Positions 30,220 to 45,000 of a stretch of 50,042 bases of DNA are shown here, one piece after another (position 1 is the first letter of the stretch; each line of letters opens with the position of its first letter). Both the position numbers and the translations under genes were made by a program. The stretch is from Nemertoderma westbladi (lineage: Eukaryota > Xenacoelomorpha > Nemertodermatida > Nemertodermatidae): assembly GCA_032718475.1 (NCBI GenBank), contig JAUCBJ010008231.1:1-50042 (forward strand). Direction: 5' to 3'. Under the pieces are notes generated by a model. It made no database searches, had not been told where the DNA came from, and saw only the letters and a list, made by a program, of their open reading frames with translations.

Positions 30220-30774
30220 TAAGTGGAACATGTTACTCATCCACATCGTTTTCTGTACATGTGAATAATATGATGCACAAATATTTATCAAGATATCAAT
30301 TTAAATTATGTACAGTAGGTACTTGACAACTTTAAGTCAATTTAGCTTTATCAACCTTGTTGATGTTTTCGGCTGTTGGTTGTTCGGTTTTTACTTTGTA
30401 GGCTAATTTAAGATTTTCTCTCTTACAAGCAACATCAGAATCTTCCCATGGCACATACTGTTTTCATTTGAGGGAAATATGCTTCGTAGCTGATTCCTTG
30501 TGGGCTTTTATTATTATTCTGGTATATTGAATCGGTAGACTCAATACTAGTCTTCATCCATTGACTGAAGTACTTCAAAGCAGTACTTCTACTGTATAGC
30601 ATCCTTTACTGCATTGCAGATCTGAGTTTCTCCCAGTCATAGTTGATTTGCTTGCATGTGTCATCCACAGCTTCACCTTACTCTTCTTTCGAATGTGGTG
30701 TTTGTTGATATATATTCACATTTTTCCATTAAATATTTCACCTTATATTGAGATATTGCACGTACAATTTTGAA
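30220..30774. other. Non-coding stretch
   Basis: No gene, RNA gene or repeat was recognised. Confidence 0.45.
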
Positions 30775-31550
30775 TTATGTAATATTTTTATCATGACCTA
30801 CTATAGACACGACCCGCCAAGCTGCTGCAAAGCCCCTAAATTTAGTGGGCCAGTTATTTCTCTTAGATAGAACCCCTGAAACAATAGGTCTAGCGCGTCG
30901 AAAGTACATTACATACAAAATTATGTCCCCTTTCAGATGAGGCAAATAAAAATTTAATAACTCCAGTAGATTTAGAGATATGTGGAGTTCATGGCACCAA
31001 TTTTATCACTTCTAAAGGATATGAAAAAAATTACTCCAATTACGCAACCTTTCAAAGTCTTTGGTATAACCAACCATATTATTATTATTATTTCGTGTGT
31101 TGAATTCATTATTATCAATTGAAAGGGAAGAGAGATTAAGTCAAAACACTGATTTTTATAATAGACACAAATTATTATTAATAATGAATTCAACACACCA
31201 AAAAATAATAATATGATTGGATATTACAAATACAAAGTCTTTAAAGGGAAGCCTATTTCGAGGATTTTTTTTTCCAAATCCGAAAGGCGCTGAAATGGGT
31301 GCCAGGAACTGCTCTTATCTCGAAAACAACTGGAGCTAATGGGTGCCAGGAACTGCTCTTATCTCGAAAACAACTGGAGCTATACAATTTTTATTTGCCT
31401 CATCTGAAAGAAAACATAATCGACGCGCTAGACCTATTGTTTCAGGGGTTCTATCTAAGAGAAATAACTGGCCCACTAAATTTAGGGGCTTTGCAGCGGT
31501 TTGGCGGGTCGTATCTATAGTAGGTCATGTTTTTATAATTTTAATTATCA
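30775..31550. mobile_element. Foldback element, arms over 200 bp
   Basis: The left arm (30,775-31,118) and right arm (31,168-31,550) are reverse complements with some indels. Shared blocks are CATGACCTACTATAGAYACG at the ends, CGACGCGCTAGACCTATTGT with its continuation, TTATTTGCCTCATCTGAAAG, and near the centre TGTGTTGAATTCATTATTA. The centre is at about 31,145. The right arm has a 44-bp tandem duplication (31,297-31,384; GGGTGCCAGGAACTGCTCTT) that the left arm lacks. Short open frames in the right arm are not genes. It appears to be a non-autonomous element. Confidence 0.8.
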
Positions 31551-31686
31551 ATTGTAACTGAATAATAATATTAAATAACCACAATTACATTATTTTGTGT
31601 AAATTTCGATTAATTTCATTATGTACTCCTGTAATTCTCTCAAACAAAATCGATTGATATCCTTTAATAACTAAAACGAAAGCGAT

Positions 31687-31834
31687 ATGTTCCGACTTGG
31701 AGAAGATTCGCCTACCGAGTCACCATGCGGTTCCGGATGCCCGTCGCCGTTAACAACCAGTGTGGAATACACCAGTTCCACATCCCCATCAACAAACCCA
31801 TCCGATCCCATCCAGGCTCTAAGTATTGCATCTG
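31687..31834 (+). CDS. Probable first coding exon, unidentified gene
   Basis: An ATG follows an in-frame TAA at 31,672 and opens 49 codons plus one base, ending at a perfect donor GTAAGT (31,835-31,840; phase 1). The peptide begins MFRLGEDSPTESPCGSGC and is rich in Ser, Thr and Pro, as in a disordered N-terminus; I recognise no domain. Codon use is less AT-rich than the flanks, which supports coding. If real, the intron starts with the 22-bp minisatellite 35 bp later and must cross the 28-bp satellite, so it is longer than 18 kb and the rest of the gene is outside the window. It could instead be a chance frame. Confidence 0.5.
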
Positions 31835-31874
31835 GTAAGTACAATATGTATAGTATTATTTGTTAGTAGACTCG

Positions 31875-34838
31875 GCTGATATTGGTTGGTAGGCTCACCT
31901 ATTGGTTGGTGGATCAGCTGATATTGGTTGGTGGATCAGCTGATATTGGTTGGTGGGTCAGCTGATATTGGTTGGTATGCTCAGTTGATATTGGTTGGTA
32001 GGCTCATATGATATAGGTTGGGGGATCAGCTGATATTGGTTGGCGGATCAGCTGATATTGGATGGTAGGCTCAGTTGATATTGGTTGGTAGGCTCAGCCG
32101 ATATTGGTTGGTAGGCTTAGCTATTGGTTGGTGGATCAGCTGATATTGGTTGGTAGGCTCAGATGATATTGGTTGGTGGATCACAGCTGATATTGGTTGG
32201 TAGGCTCAGTTGATATTGGTTGGTAGGCTCAGCCGATATTGGTTGGTAGGCTCTGCTATTGGTTGGTGGATCAGCTGATATTGGTTAGTGGGTCAGCTGA
32301 TATTGGTTGGTAGGCTCCGTTGATATTGGTTGGTAGGCTCAGCTATTGGTTGGTGGATCAGCTGACATTGGTTGGTAGGCTTAGTTGATATTGGTTGGTA
32401 GGCTCAGCCGATATTGGTTGGTAGGCTCAGCTATTGGTTGGTGGATCAGCTGATATTGGTTAGTGGGTCAGCTGATATTGGTTGGTAGGCTCAGTTGATA
32501 TTGGTTGGTAGGCTCAGCTATTCGTTGGTGGATCAGCTGATATTGGTTGGTGGATCAGCTGATATTGGTTGGTGGATCAGCTGATATTGGTTGGTGCATC
32601 AGCTGATATTGGTTGGTGGGTCAGCTGATATTGGTTGGTAGGCTCAGTTGATATTGGTTGGTATGCTCAGTTGATATTGGTTGGTAGGCTCATATGATAT
32701 TGGTTGGGGGATCAGCTGATATTGGTTGGCGGATCAACTGATATTGGATGGTAGGCTCAGTTGATATTGGTTGGTAGGCTCAGCCGATATTGGTTGGTAG
32801 GCTTAGCTATTGGTTGGTGGATCAGCTGATATTGGTTGGTAGGCTCAGATGATATTGGTTGGTGGATCACAGCTGATATTGGTTGGTAGGCTCAGTTGAT
32901 ATTGGTTGGTAGGCTCAGCCGATATTGGTTGGTAGGCTCTGCTATTGGTTGGTGGATCAGCTGATATTGGTTAGTGGGTCAGCTGATATTGGTTGGTAGG
33001 CTCCGTTGATATTGGTTGGTAGGCTCAGCTATTGGTTGGTGGATCAGCTGACATTGGTTGGTAGGCTTAGTTGATATTGGTTGGTAGGCTCAGCCGATAT
33101 TGGTTGGTAGGCTCAGCTATTGGTTGGTGGATCAGCTGATATTGGTTAGTGGGTCAGCTGATATTGGTTGGTAGGCTCAGTTGATATTGGTTGGTAGGCT
33201 CAGCTATTCGTTGGTGGATCAGCTGATATTGGTTGGTGGATCAGCTGATATTGGTTGGTGGATCAGCTGATATTGGTTGGTGCATCAGCTGATATTGGTT
33301 GGTGGGTCAGCTGATATTGGTTGGTAGGCTCAGTTGATATATTGGTTGGTATGCTCAGTTGATATTGGTTGGTAGGCTCTGATGATATTGGTTGGTGGAT
33401 CAGCTGATATTGGTTGGTGGATCAGCTGATATTGGTTGGTAGGCTCAGTTGATATTGGTTGGTAGGCTCAGCCGATATTGGTTGTAGGCTTAGCTATTGG
33501 TTGGTGGATCAGCTGATATTGGTTGGTAGGCTCAGTTGATATTGGTTGGTAGGCTCAGCTATTCGTTGGTGGATCAGCTGATATTGGTTGGTGGATCAGC
33601 TGATATTGGTTGGTGGATCAGCTGATATTGGTTGGTGGATCAGCTGATATTGGTTGGTGGGTCAGCTGATATTGGTTGGTATGCTCAGTTGATATTGGTT
33701 GGTAGGCTCAGATGATATTGGTTGGTGGATCAGCTGATATTGGTTGGTGGATCAGCTGATATTGGTTGGTAGGCTCAGTTGATATTGGTTGGTAGGCTCA
33801 GCCGATATTGGTTGTAGGCTTAGCTATTGGTTGGTGGATCAGCTGATATTGGTTGGTAGGCTCAGATGATATTGGTTGGTGGATCAGCTGATATTGGTTG
33901 GTAGGCTTAGATGATATTGGTTGGTAGGCTCAGCCGATGTTGGTTGGTAGGCTCAGCTATTGGTCGGTGGATCAGCTGATATTGGTTGGTGGGTCAGCTG
34001 ATATTGGTTGGTAGGCTCCGTTGATATTGGTTGGTAGGCTCTGCTATTGGTTGGTGGATCAGCTGATATTGGTTGGCAGGGTTAGCTATTGGTTGGTGGA
34101 TCAGCTGATATTGGTTGGTAGGCTTAGCTATTGGTTGGTGGATCAGCTGATATTGGTTGGTAGGCTTAGCTATTGGTTGGTGGATCAGCTGATATTGGTT
34201 GGTAGGCTCAGATGATATTGGTTGGTGGATCAGCTGATATTGGTTGGTGGATCAGCTGATATTGTTTGATAGGCTCAGTTGATATTGGTTGGTAGGCTCA
34301 GCCGATATTGGTTGGTAGGCTCAGCTATTGGTTGGTGGATCAGCTGATATTGGTTGGTGGGTCAGCTGATATTGCTTGATAGGCTCCGTTGATATTGGTT
34401 GGTAGGCTCAGCTATTGGTTTGTGGATCAGCTGATATTGGTTGGTAGGCTCAGCTATTGGTTTGTGGATCAGCTGATATTGGTTGGTAGGCTTAGTTGAT
34501 ATTGGTTGGTAGGCTCAGCCGATATTGGTTGGTAGGCTCAGCTATTGGTTGGTGGATCAGCTGATATTGGTTGGTGGGTCAGCTGATATTGGTTGGTAGG
34601 CTCAGTTGATATTGGTTGGTAGGGTCAGCTATTGGTTGGTGGATCAGCTGATATTGGTTGGTGGGTCAGCTGATATTGGTTGGTAGGCTCAGTTGATATT
34701 GGTTGGTAGGCTCAGCTATTGGTTAGTGGATTAGCTGATATTGGTTGGTGGATCAGCTGATATTGGTTGGTTGGTCAGCTGATATTGGTTGGAGGATCAG
34801 CTGATATTGATTAGTGGGCTCAGCTGATATTGGTTAGT
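31875..34838 (+). repeat. 22-bp minisatellite, about 135 units, with 686-bp higher-order copies
   Basis: Units of 20-22 bp are built on CTGATATTGGTTGGTGGATC, CAGTTGATATTGGTTGGTAG and shorter CAGCTATTGGTTGGT forms. Many contain the perfect palindrome ATCAGCTGAT. The rare variant GTATGCTCAG occurs at 31,975, 32,661 and 33,349, spaced 686 and 688 bp, and neighbouring variants repeat in the same order, so a segment of about 690 bp was duplicated. A shorter copy follows at 33,679. Confidence 0.95.
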
Positions 34839-34964
34839 AGACACGTTAGGCAATGCAATGTTTAGGAACTACTATTTTTACAGGAACTACATATTTTTTT
34901 GTAAATGCTCTCAGCAATGGGCAAGGTATAGTACCAAATTGATCTGCTGATAAAAATTTAACTG

Positions 34965-35290
34965 ACACTCAGATTGTTAACTGAGTTATCGAATTCGTAA
35001 CTAGACACTCTAATCTGCTCATGTGTGCTAAGATTTGTTACCGGGTGGGCTTGAATTTGTAACTGGCAGTTGAATTGGTTACCTGGATCTCGTATTTGTA
35101 CATGGGTCATGGGTGCTCAGATTTGCAACCAGTAACTTCAAATCGTAACCAGGGGTATCAGTTTGCGACCGGGTGCTCATATTTGTAACCACTAACACAG
35201 ATTTGTAACCATGTACTCAAATTTGTAAATGAAAATTTATAACTCAGAACTCCAATTTGTTACAGAACTCTCAGATTTGTTTGCTAACTT
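34965..35290 (+). repeat. Degenerate 20-28-bp repeat, GATTTGTAACC motif
   Basis: CTCAGATTTGTAACCNGGTG and diverged forms recur at least 12 times at irregular spacing. It looks like an old, decayed minisatellite just past the well-kept one. Confidence 0.7.
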
Positions 35291-35901
35291 GCTTATTAAT
35301 TGTCATCTCAACTTGCCTATGGAACAGAGATTTCCTTATGGCTGCTTAATTAGACCTCGCTTTGGGTACTTGTGACGCACTAGTGGCTAAACATCATACG
35401 AGGTTTGATACAGTTGTTAAGCAAAAATATTGTTTGACATTTTTGCTAATTCATAACATATTAAATCATGGAGGATTATTTGTTACCCGTGAATAGATTT
35501 GGTTGATAAATTTAGATAATTATCCATTTTGACAGTCTGTAATCTATTTAGTTTCTCATGCTACACAGTCTGGTCATATGTTTCCTTCTCCCAGATGTTC
35601 ACATAACTTATACAAACTCTTGACATGGGTAAATTAAGATTCGTTGCAGCTGCGTCCAATCAATCACCTTTAAGTTATTGGTGATTATAGGTGATTGGAC
35701 ACAACACAATAAATTTACAGTGAGAGAATAATACATACAAATTACAAGTTTTTCATACAAATGACAAGGGATTATTTCACGACTTGCTGAAGATAGAATA
35801 AGTGGTTGCGCAAAAGACTCCCTTGGTATATTATCAAATCTATTTCCTTCAATTTTTTTCCATCCAAGCGAAATTTTAATTCTGCTTTGAAAGGGTATAT
35901 T
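35291..35901. other. Spacer between repeat arrays, with a hairpin at 35,654-35,700
   Basis: No gene is seen. GTCCAATCAATCACC (35,654) can pair with GGTGATTGGAC (35,690-35,700) apart from a four-base bulge. Confidence 0.5.
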
Positions 35902-36052
35902 CTAACTACGGAGTAGACTACTACTACTACTACTAGACTAACTACGGAGTAGACTACTACTACTACTACTAGACTAACTACGGAGTAGACTTACTAACTA
36001 ACTAACTACGGAGTAGGCCTACTAACTAACTAACTAACTACGGAGTAGGCCT

Positions 36053-36084
<32 letters not shown>

Positions 36085-39000
36085 CGGAGTAGACTTACTA
36101 ACTAACTAACTAACTACGGAGTAGACTTACTAACTAACTAACTAACTACGGAGTAGACTTACTAACTAACTAACTACGGAATAGGCCTACTAACTAACTA
36201 ACTACGGAATAGGCCTACTAACTAACTAACTACGGAATAGGCCTACTAACTAACTAACTACGGAGTAGACTTACTAACTAACTAACTACGGAGTAGGCTT
36301 ACTAACTAACTAACTACGGAGTAGGCCTACTAACTAACTAACTACGGAGTAGACTTACTAACTAACTAACTACGGAGTAGGCCTACTAACTAACTAACTA
36401 CGGAGTAGACTTACTAACTAACTAACTACGGAGTAGGCCTACTTACTAACTAACTACGGAGTAGACTTACTAACTAACTAACTACGGAGTAGACTTACTA
36501 ACTAACTAACTACGGAGTAGGCCTACTAACTAACTAACTACGGAGTAGACTTACTAACTAACTAACTACGGAGTAGGCCTACTTACTAACTAACTACGGA
36601 GTAGACTTACTAACTAACTAACTACGGAGTAGGCCTACTAACTAACTAACTACGGAGTAGACTTACTAACTAACTAACTACGGAGTAGGCCTACTTACTA
36701 ACTAACTACGGAGTAGACTTACTAACTAACTAACTACGGAGTAGACTTACTAACTAACTAACTACGGAGTAGACTTACTAACTAACTAACTACGGAATAG
36801 GCCTACTAACTAACTAACTACGGAATAGGCCTACTAACTAACTAACTACGGAATAGGCCTACTAACTAACTAACTACGGAATAGGCCTACTAACTAACTA
36901 ACTACGGAATAGGCCTACTAACTAACTAACTACGGAATAGGCCTACTAACTAACTAACTACGGAATAGGCCTACTAACTAACTAACTACGGAATAGGCCT
37001 ACTAACTAACTAACTACGGAGTAGACTTACTAACTAACTAACTACGGAATAGGCCTACTAACTAACTAACTACGGAGTAGGCCTTACTAACTAACTAACT
37101 ACGGAGTAGGCCTACTAACTAACTAACTACGGAGTAGGCCTACTAACTAACTAACTACGGAATAGGCCTACTAACTAACTAACTACGGAATAGGCCTACT
37201 AACTAACTAACTACGGAATAGGCCTACTAACTAACTAACTACGGAATAGGCCTACTAACTAACTAACTACGGAATAGGCCTACTAACTAACTAACTACGG
37301 AATAGGCCTACTAACTAACTAACTAACTACGGAATAGGCCTACTAACTAACTAACTACGGAATAGGCCTACTAACTAACTAACTACGGAATAGGCCTACT
37401 AACTAACTAACTACGGAATAGGCCTACTAACTAACTAACTACGGAGTAGACTTACTAACTAACTAACTACGGAATAGGCCTACTAACTAACTAACTACGG
37501 AATAGGCCTACTAACTAACTAACTACGGAATAGGCCTACTAACTAACTAACTACGGAATAGGCCTACTAACTAACTAACTACGGAATAGGCCTACTAACT
37601 AACTAACTACGGAGTAGACTTACTAACTAACTAACTACGGAATAGGCCTACTAACTAACTAACTACGGAGTAGACTTACTAACTAACTAACTACGGAATA
37701 GGCCTACTAACTAACTAACTACGGAATAGGCCTACTAACTAACTAACTACGGAATAGGCCTACTAACTAACTAACTACGGAATAGGCCTACTAACTAACT
37801 AACTACGGAATAGGCCTACTAACTAACTAACTACGGAATAGGCCTACTAACTAACTAACTACGGAATAGGCCTACTAACTAACTAACTACGGAATAGGCC
37901 TACTAACTAACTAACTACGGAATAGGCCTACTAACTAACTAACTACGGAATAGGCCTACTAACTAACTAACTACGGAATAGGCCTACTAACTAACTAACT
38001 ACGGAGTAGACTTACTAACTAACTAACTACGGAATAGGCCTACTAACTAACTAACTACGGAGTAGACTTACTAACTAACTAACTACGGAGTAGACTTACT
38101 AACTAACTAACTACGGAGTAGGCCTACTAACTAACTAACTACGGAATAGGCCTACTAACTAACTAACTACGGAATAGGCCTACTAACTAACTAACTACGG
38201 AATAGGCCTACTAACTAACTAACTACGGAATAGGCCTACTAACTAACTAACTACGGAATAGGCCTACTAACTAACTAACTACGGAATAGGCCTACTAACT
38301 AACTAACTAACTACGGAATAGGCCTACTAACTAACTAACTACGGAATAGGCCTACTAACTAACTAACTACGGAATAGGCCTACTAACTAACTAACTACGG
38401 AATAGGCCTACTAACTAACTAACTACGGAGTAGACTTACTAACTAACTAACTACGGAATAGGCCTACTAACTAACTAACTACGGAATAGGCTCTACTAAC
38501 TAACTAACTACGGAATAGGCCTACTAACTAACTAACTACGGAATAGGCCTACTAACTAACTAACTACGGAATAGGCCTACTAACTAACTAACTACGGAGT
38601 AGACTTACTAACTAACTAACTACGGAATAGGCCTACTAACTAACTAACTACGGAGTAGACTACTAACTAACTAACTACGGAATAGGCCTACTAACTAACT
38701 AACTACGGAATAGGCCTACTAACTAACTAACTACGGAATAGGCCTACTAACTAACTAACTACGGAATAGGCCTACTAACTAACTAACTACGGAATAGGCC
38801 TACTAACTAACTAACTACGGAATAGGCCTACTAACTAACTAACTACGGAATAGGCCTACTAACTAACTAACTACGGAATAGGCCTACTAACTAACTAACT
38901 ACGGAGTAGACTTACTAACTAACTAACTACGGAATAGACTTACTAACTAACTAACTACGGAATAGGCCTACTAACTAACTAACTACGGAATAGGCCTACT

Positions 39001-42000
39001 AACTAACTAACTACGGAATAGGCCTACTAACTAACTAACTACGGAGTAGGCCTACTAACTAACTAACTACGGAATAGGCCTACTAACTAACTAACTACGG
39101 AGTAGACTTACTAACTAACTAACTACGGAGTAGGCCTACTAACTAACTAACTACGGAATAGGCCTACTAACTAACTAACTACGGAGTAGGCCTTACTAAC
39201 TAACTAACTACGGAATAGGCCTACTAACTAACTAACTACGGAATAGGCCTACTAACTAACTAACTACGGAGTAGACTTACTAACTAACTAACTACGGAGT
39301 AGGCCTACTAACTAACTAACTACGGAGTAGGCCTACTAACTAACTAACTACGGAGTAGGCCTACTAACTAACTAACTACGGAATAGGCCTACTAACTAAC
39401 TAACTACGGAGTAGACTTACTAACTAACTAACTACGGAGTAGGCCTACTAACTAACTAACTACGGAATAGGCCTACTAACTAACTAACTACGGAATAGGC
39501 CTACTAACTAACTAACTACGGAATAGGCCTACTAACTAACTAACTACGGAATAGGCCTACTAACTAACTAACTACGGAGTAGGCCTACTAACTAACTAAC
39601 TACGGAATAGGCCTCTACTAACTAACTAACTACGGAATAGTCCTACTAACTAACTAACTACGGAATAGGCTCTACTAACTAACTAACTACGGAATAGGCC
39701 TACTAACTAACTAACTACGGAATAGGCCTACTAACTAACTAACTACGGAGTAGTCCTACTAACTAACTAACTACGGAATAGGCCTACTAACTAACTAACT
39801 ACGGAATAGGCCTACTAACTAACTAACTACGGAATAGGCCTACTAACTAACTAACTACGGAGTAGACTTACTAACTAACTAACTACGGAGTAGACTTACT
39901 AACTAACTAACTACGGAATAGGCCTACTAACTAACTAACTACGGAATAGGCCTACTAACTAACTAACTACGGAGTAGGCCTACTAACTAACTAACTACGG
40001 AATAGGCCTACTAACTAACTAACTACGGAATAGGCCTACTAACTAACTAACTACGGAGTAGACTTACTAACTAACTAACTACGGAGTAGACTTACTAACT
40101 AACTAACTACGGAATAGGCCTACTAACTAACTAACTACGGAATAGGCCTACTAACTAACTAACTACGGAGTAGACTTACTAACTAACTAACTACGGAATA
40201 GACTTACTAACTAACTAACTACGGAATAGGCCTACTAACTAACTAACTACGGAGTAGACTTACTAACTAACTAACTACGGAATAGGCCTACTAACTAACT
40301 AACTACGGAATAGGCCTACTAACTAACTAACTACGGAGTAGACTTACTAACTAACTAACTACGGAATAGACTTACTAACTAACTAACTACGGAATAGGCC
40401 TACTAACTAACTAACTACGGAATAGGCCTACTAACTAACTAACTACGGAATAGGCCTACTAACTAACTAACTACGGAATAGACTACTAACTAACTAACTA
40501 ACTACGGAATAGGCCTACTAACTAACTAACTACGGAATAGGCCTACTAACTAACTAACTACGGAATAGGCCTACTAACTAACTAACTACGGAGTAGACTT
40601 ACTAACTAACTAACTACGGAGTAGACTCTACTAACTAACTAACTACGGAATAGGCCTACTAACTAACTAACTACGGAATAGGCCTACTAACTAACTAACT
40701 ACGGAATAGGCCTACTAACTAACTAACTACGGAGTAGACTTACTAACTAACTAACTACGGAATAGGCCTACTAACTAACTAACTACGGAATAGGCCTACT
40801 AACTAACTAACTACGGAGTAGACTTACTAACTAACTAACTACGGAGTAGACTCTACTAACTAACTAACTACGGAATAGGCCTACTAACTAACTAACTACG
40901 GAATAGGCCTACTAACTAACTAACTACGGAATAGGCCTACTAACTAACTAACTACGGAGTAGACTTACTAACTAACTAACTACGGAATAGGCCTACTAAC
41001 TAACTAACTACGGAATAGGCCTACTAACTAACTAACTACGGAATAGGCCTACTAACTAACTAACTACGGAGTAGACCTACTAACTAACTAACTACGGAGT
41101 AGGCCTACTAACTAACTAACTACGGAATAGGCCTACTAACTAACTAACTACGGAATAGGCCTACTAACTAACTAACTACGGAGTAGACTTACTAACTAAC
41201 TAACTACGGAGTAGGCCTACTAACTAACTAACTACGGAGTAGACTTACTAACTAACTAACTACGGAATAGGCCTACTAACTAACTAACTACGGAATAGGC
41301 CTACTAACTAACTAACTACGGAATAGGCCTACTAACTAACTAACTACGGAATAGGCCTACTAACTAACTAACTACGGAGTAGACTTACTAACTAACTAAC
41401 TACGGAGTAGGCCTACTAACTAACTAACTACGGAGTAGCCTTACTAACTAACTAACTACGGAATAGGCCTACTAACTAACTAACTACGGAATAGGCCTAC
41501 TAACTAACTAACTACGGAATAGGCCTACTAACTAACTAACTACGGAGTAGGCCTTACTAACTAACTAACTACGGAGTAGGCCTACTAACTAACTAACTAC
41601 GGAGTAGGCCTTACTAACTAACTAACTACGGAATAGGCCTACTAACTAACTAACTACGGAGTAGACTTACTAACTAACTAACTACGGAATAGGCCTCTAC
41701 TAACTAACTAACTACGGAATAGGCCTACTAACTAACTAACTACGGAATAGGCCTACTAACTAACTAACTACGGAATAGGCCTACTAACTAACTAACTACG
41801 GAGTAGACTCTACTAACTAACTAACTACGGAATAGGCCTACTAACTAACTAACTACGGAGTAGACTTACTAACTAACTAACTACGGAATAGGCCTACTAA
41901 CTAACTAACTAACTACGGAATAGGCCTCTACTAACTAACTAACTACGGAGTAGGCCTACTAACTAACTAACTACGGAGTAGACTTACTAACTAACTAACT

Positions 42001-45000
42001 ACGGAATAGGCCTACTAACTAACTAACTACGGAATAGGCCTACTAACTAACTAACTACGGAATAGGCCTACTAACTAACTAACTACGGAATAGGCCTACT
42101 AACTAACTAACTACGGAATAGACTCTACTAACTAACTAACTACGGAATAGGCCTACTAACTAACTAACTACGGAATAGGCCTACTAACTAACTAACTACG
42201 GAATAGGCCTACTAACTAACTAACTACGGAGTAGACTTACTAACTAACTAACTACGGAGTAGACTTACTAACTAACTAACTACGGAATAGGCCTACTAAC
42301 TAACTAACTACGGAGTAGACTCTACTAACTAACTAACTACGGAGTAGACTACTACTAACTAACTAACTACGGAGTAGGCCTACTAACTAACTAACTACGG
42401 AATAGGCCTACTAACTAACTAACTACGGAGTAGACTTACTAACTAACTAACTACGGAGTAGACCTACTAACTAACTAACTACGGAATAGGCCTACTAACT
42501 AACTAACTACGGAATAGGCCTACTAACTAACTAACTACGGAGTAGACTTACTAACTAACTAACTACGGAATAGGCCTACTAACTAACTAACTACGGAGTA
42601 GGCCTACTAACTAACTAACTACGGAATAGGCCTACTAACTAACTAACTACGGAATAGGCCTACTAACTAACTAACTACGGAGTAGACTTACTAACTAACT
42701 AACTACGGAGTAGACTCTACTAACTAACTACGGAGTAGACTCTACTAACTAACTACGGAGTAGGCCTACTAACTAACTAACTACGGAATAGGCCTACTAA
42801 CTAACTAACTACGGAGTAGACTTACTAACTAACTAACTACGGAGTAGACCTACTAACTAACTAACTACGGAATAGGCCTACTAACTAACTAACTACGGAA
42901 TAGGCCTACTAACTAACTAACTACGGAGTAGACTTACTAACTAACTAACTACGGAATAGGCTTACTAACTAACTAACTACGGAATAGACTACTAACTAAC
43001 TAACTAACTACGGAATAGGCCTACTAACTAACTAACTACGGAATAGGCCTACTAACTAACTAACTACGGAATAGGCCTACTAACTAACTAACTACGGAGT
43101 AGACTTACTAACTAACTAACTACGGAATAGGCCTACTAACTAACTAACTACGGAATAGGCCTACTAACTAACTAACTACGGAATAGGCCTACTAACTAAC
43201 TAACTAACTACGGAATAGGCCTACTAACTAACTAACTACGGAATAGGCCTACTAACTAACTAACTACGGAGTAGGACTTACTAACTAACTAACTACGGAG
43301 TAGGCCTACTAACTAACTAACTACGGAATAGACTTACTAACTAACTAACTACGGAATAGGCCTACTAACTAACTAACTACGGAGTAGGCCTACTAACTAA
43401 CTAACTACGGAATAGGCCTACTAACTAACTAACTACGGAGTAGGCCTACTAACTAACTAACTACGGAATAGGCCTACTAACTAACTAACTACGGAATAGA
43501 CTACTAACTAACTAACTAACTACGGAATAGGCCTACTAACTAACTAACTACGGAATAGGCCTACTAACTAACTAACTACGGAATAGGCCTACTAACTAAC
43601 TAACTACGGAATAGGCCTACTAACTAACTAACTACGGAGTAGGCCTACTAACTAACTAACTACGGAATAGGCTACTAACTAACTAACTAACTACGGAATA
43701 GGCCTACTAACTAACTAACTACGGAGTAGACTTACTAACTAACTAACTACGGAATAGGCCTACTAACTAACTAACTACGGAATAGGCCTACTAACTAACT
43801 AACTACGGAGTAGGCCTACTAACTAACTAACTACGGAATAGGCCTACTAACTAACTAACTACGGAATAGGCCTACTAACTAACTAACTACGGAGTAGACT
43901 TACTAACTAACTAACTACGGAATAGGCCTACTAACTAACTAACTACGGAGTAGGCCTACTAACTAACTAACTACGGAGTAGACTTACTAACTAACTAACT
44001 ACGGAATAGGCCTACTAACTAACTAACTACGGAGTAGGCCTACTAACTAACTAACTACGGAATAGGCCTACTAACTAACTAACTACGGAATAGGCCTACT
44101 AACTAACTAACTACGGAATAGGCCTACTAACTAACTAACTACGGAGTAGACTTACTAACTAACTAACTACGGAATAGGCCTACTAACTAACTAACTACGG
44201 AATAGGCCTACTAACTAACTAACTACGGAATAGGCCTACTAACTAACTAACTACGGAATAGGCCTACTAACTAACTAACTACGGAGTAGACTTACTAACT
44301 AACTAACTACGGAGTAGGCCTACTAACTAACTAACTACGGAATAGGCCTACTAACTAACTAACTACGGAATAGGCCTACTAACTAACTAACTACGGAATA
44401 GGCCTACTAACTAACTAACTACGGAATAGGCCTACTAACTAACTAACTACGGAATAGGCCTACTAACTAACTAACTACGGAATAGGCCTACTAACTAACT
44501 AACTACGGAGTAGACTTACTAACTAACTAACTACGGAATAGGCCTACTAACTAACTAACTACGGAGTAGGCCTACTAACTAACTAACTACGGAGTAGACT
44601 TACTAACTAACTAACTACGGAATAGGCCTACTAACTAACTAACTACGGAGTAGACTTACTAACTAACTAACTACGGAGTAGACTTACTAACTAACTAACT
44701 ACGGAGTAGGCCTCTACTAACTAACTAACTACGGAATAGGCCTACTAACTAACTAACTACGGAATAGGCCTACTAACTAACTAACTACGGAGTAGGCTAC
44801 TACTAACTAACTAACTACGGAATAGGCCTACTAACTAACTAACTACGGAGTAGGCCTACTAACTAACTAACTAACTACGGAATAGGCCTACTAACTAACT
44901 AACTACGGAGTAGGCCTACTACTAACTAACTAACTACGGAATAGGCCTACTAACTAACTAACTACGGAGTAGGCTCTACTAACTAACTAACTACGGAATA

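Noticed and set aside
31299-31561. Plus-strand open frames of about 72 codons
   Set aside because: They lie in the right arm of the foldback element, and two of them read the same 44-bp duplication.
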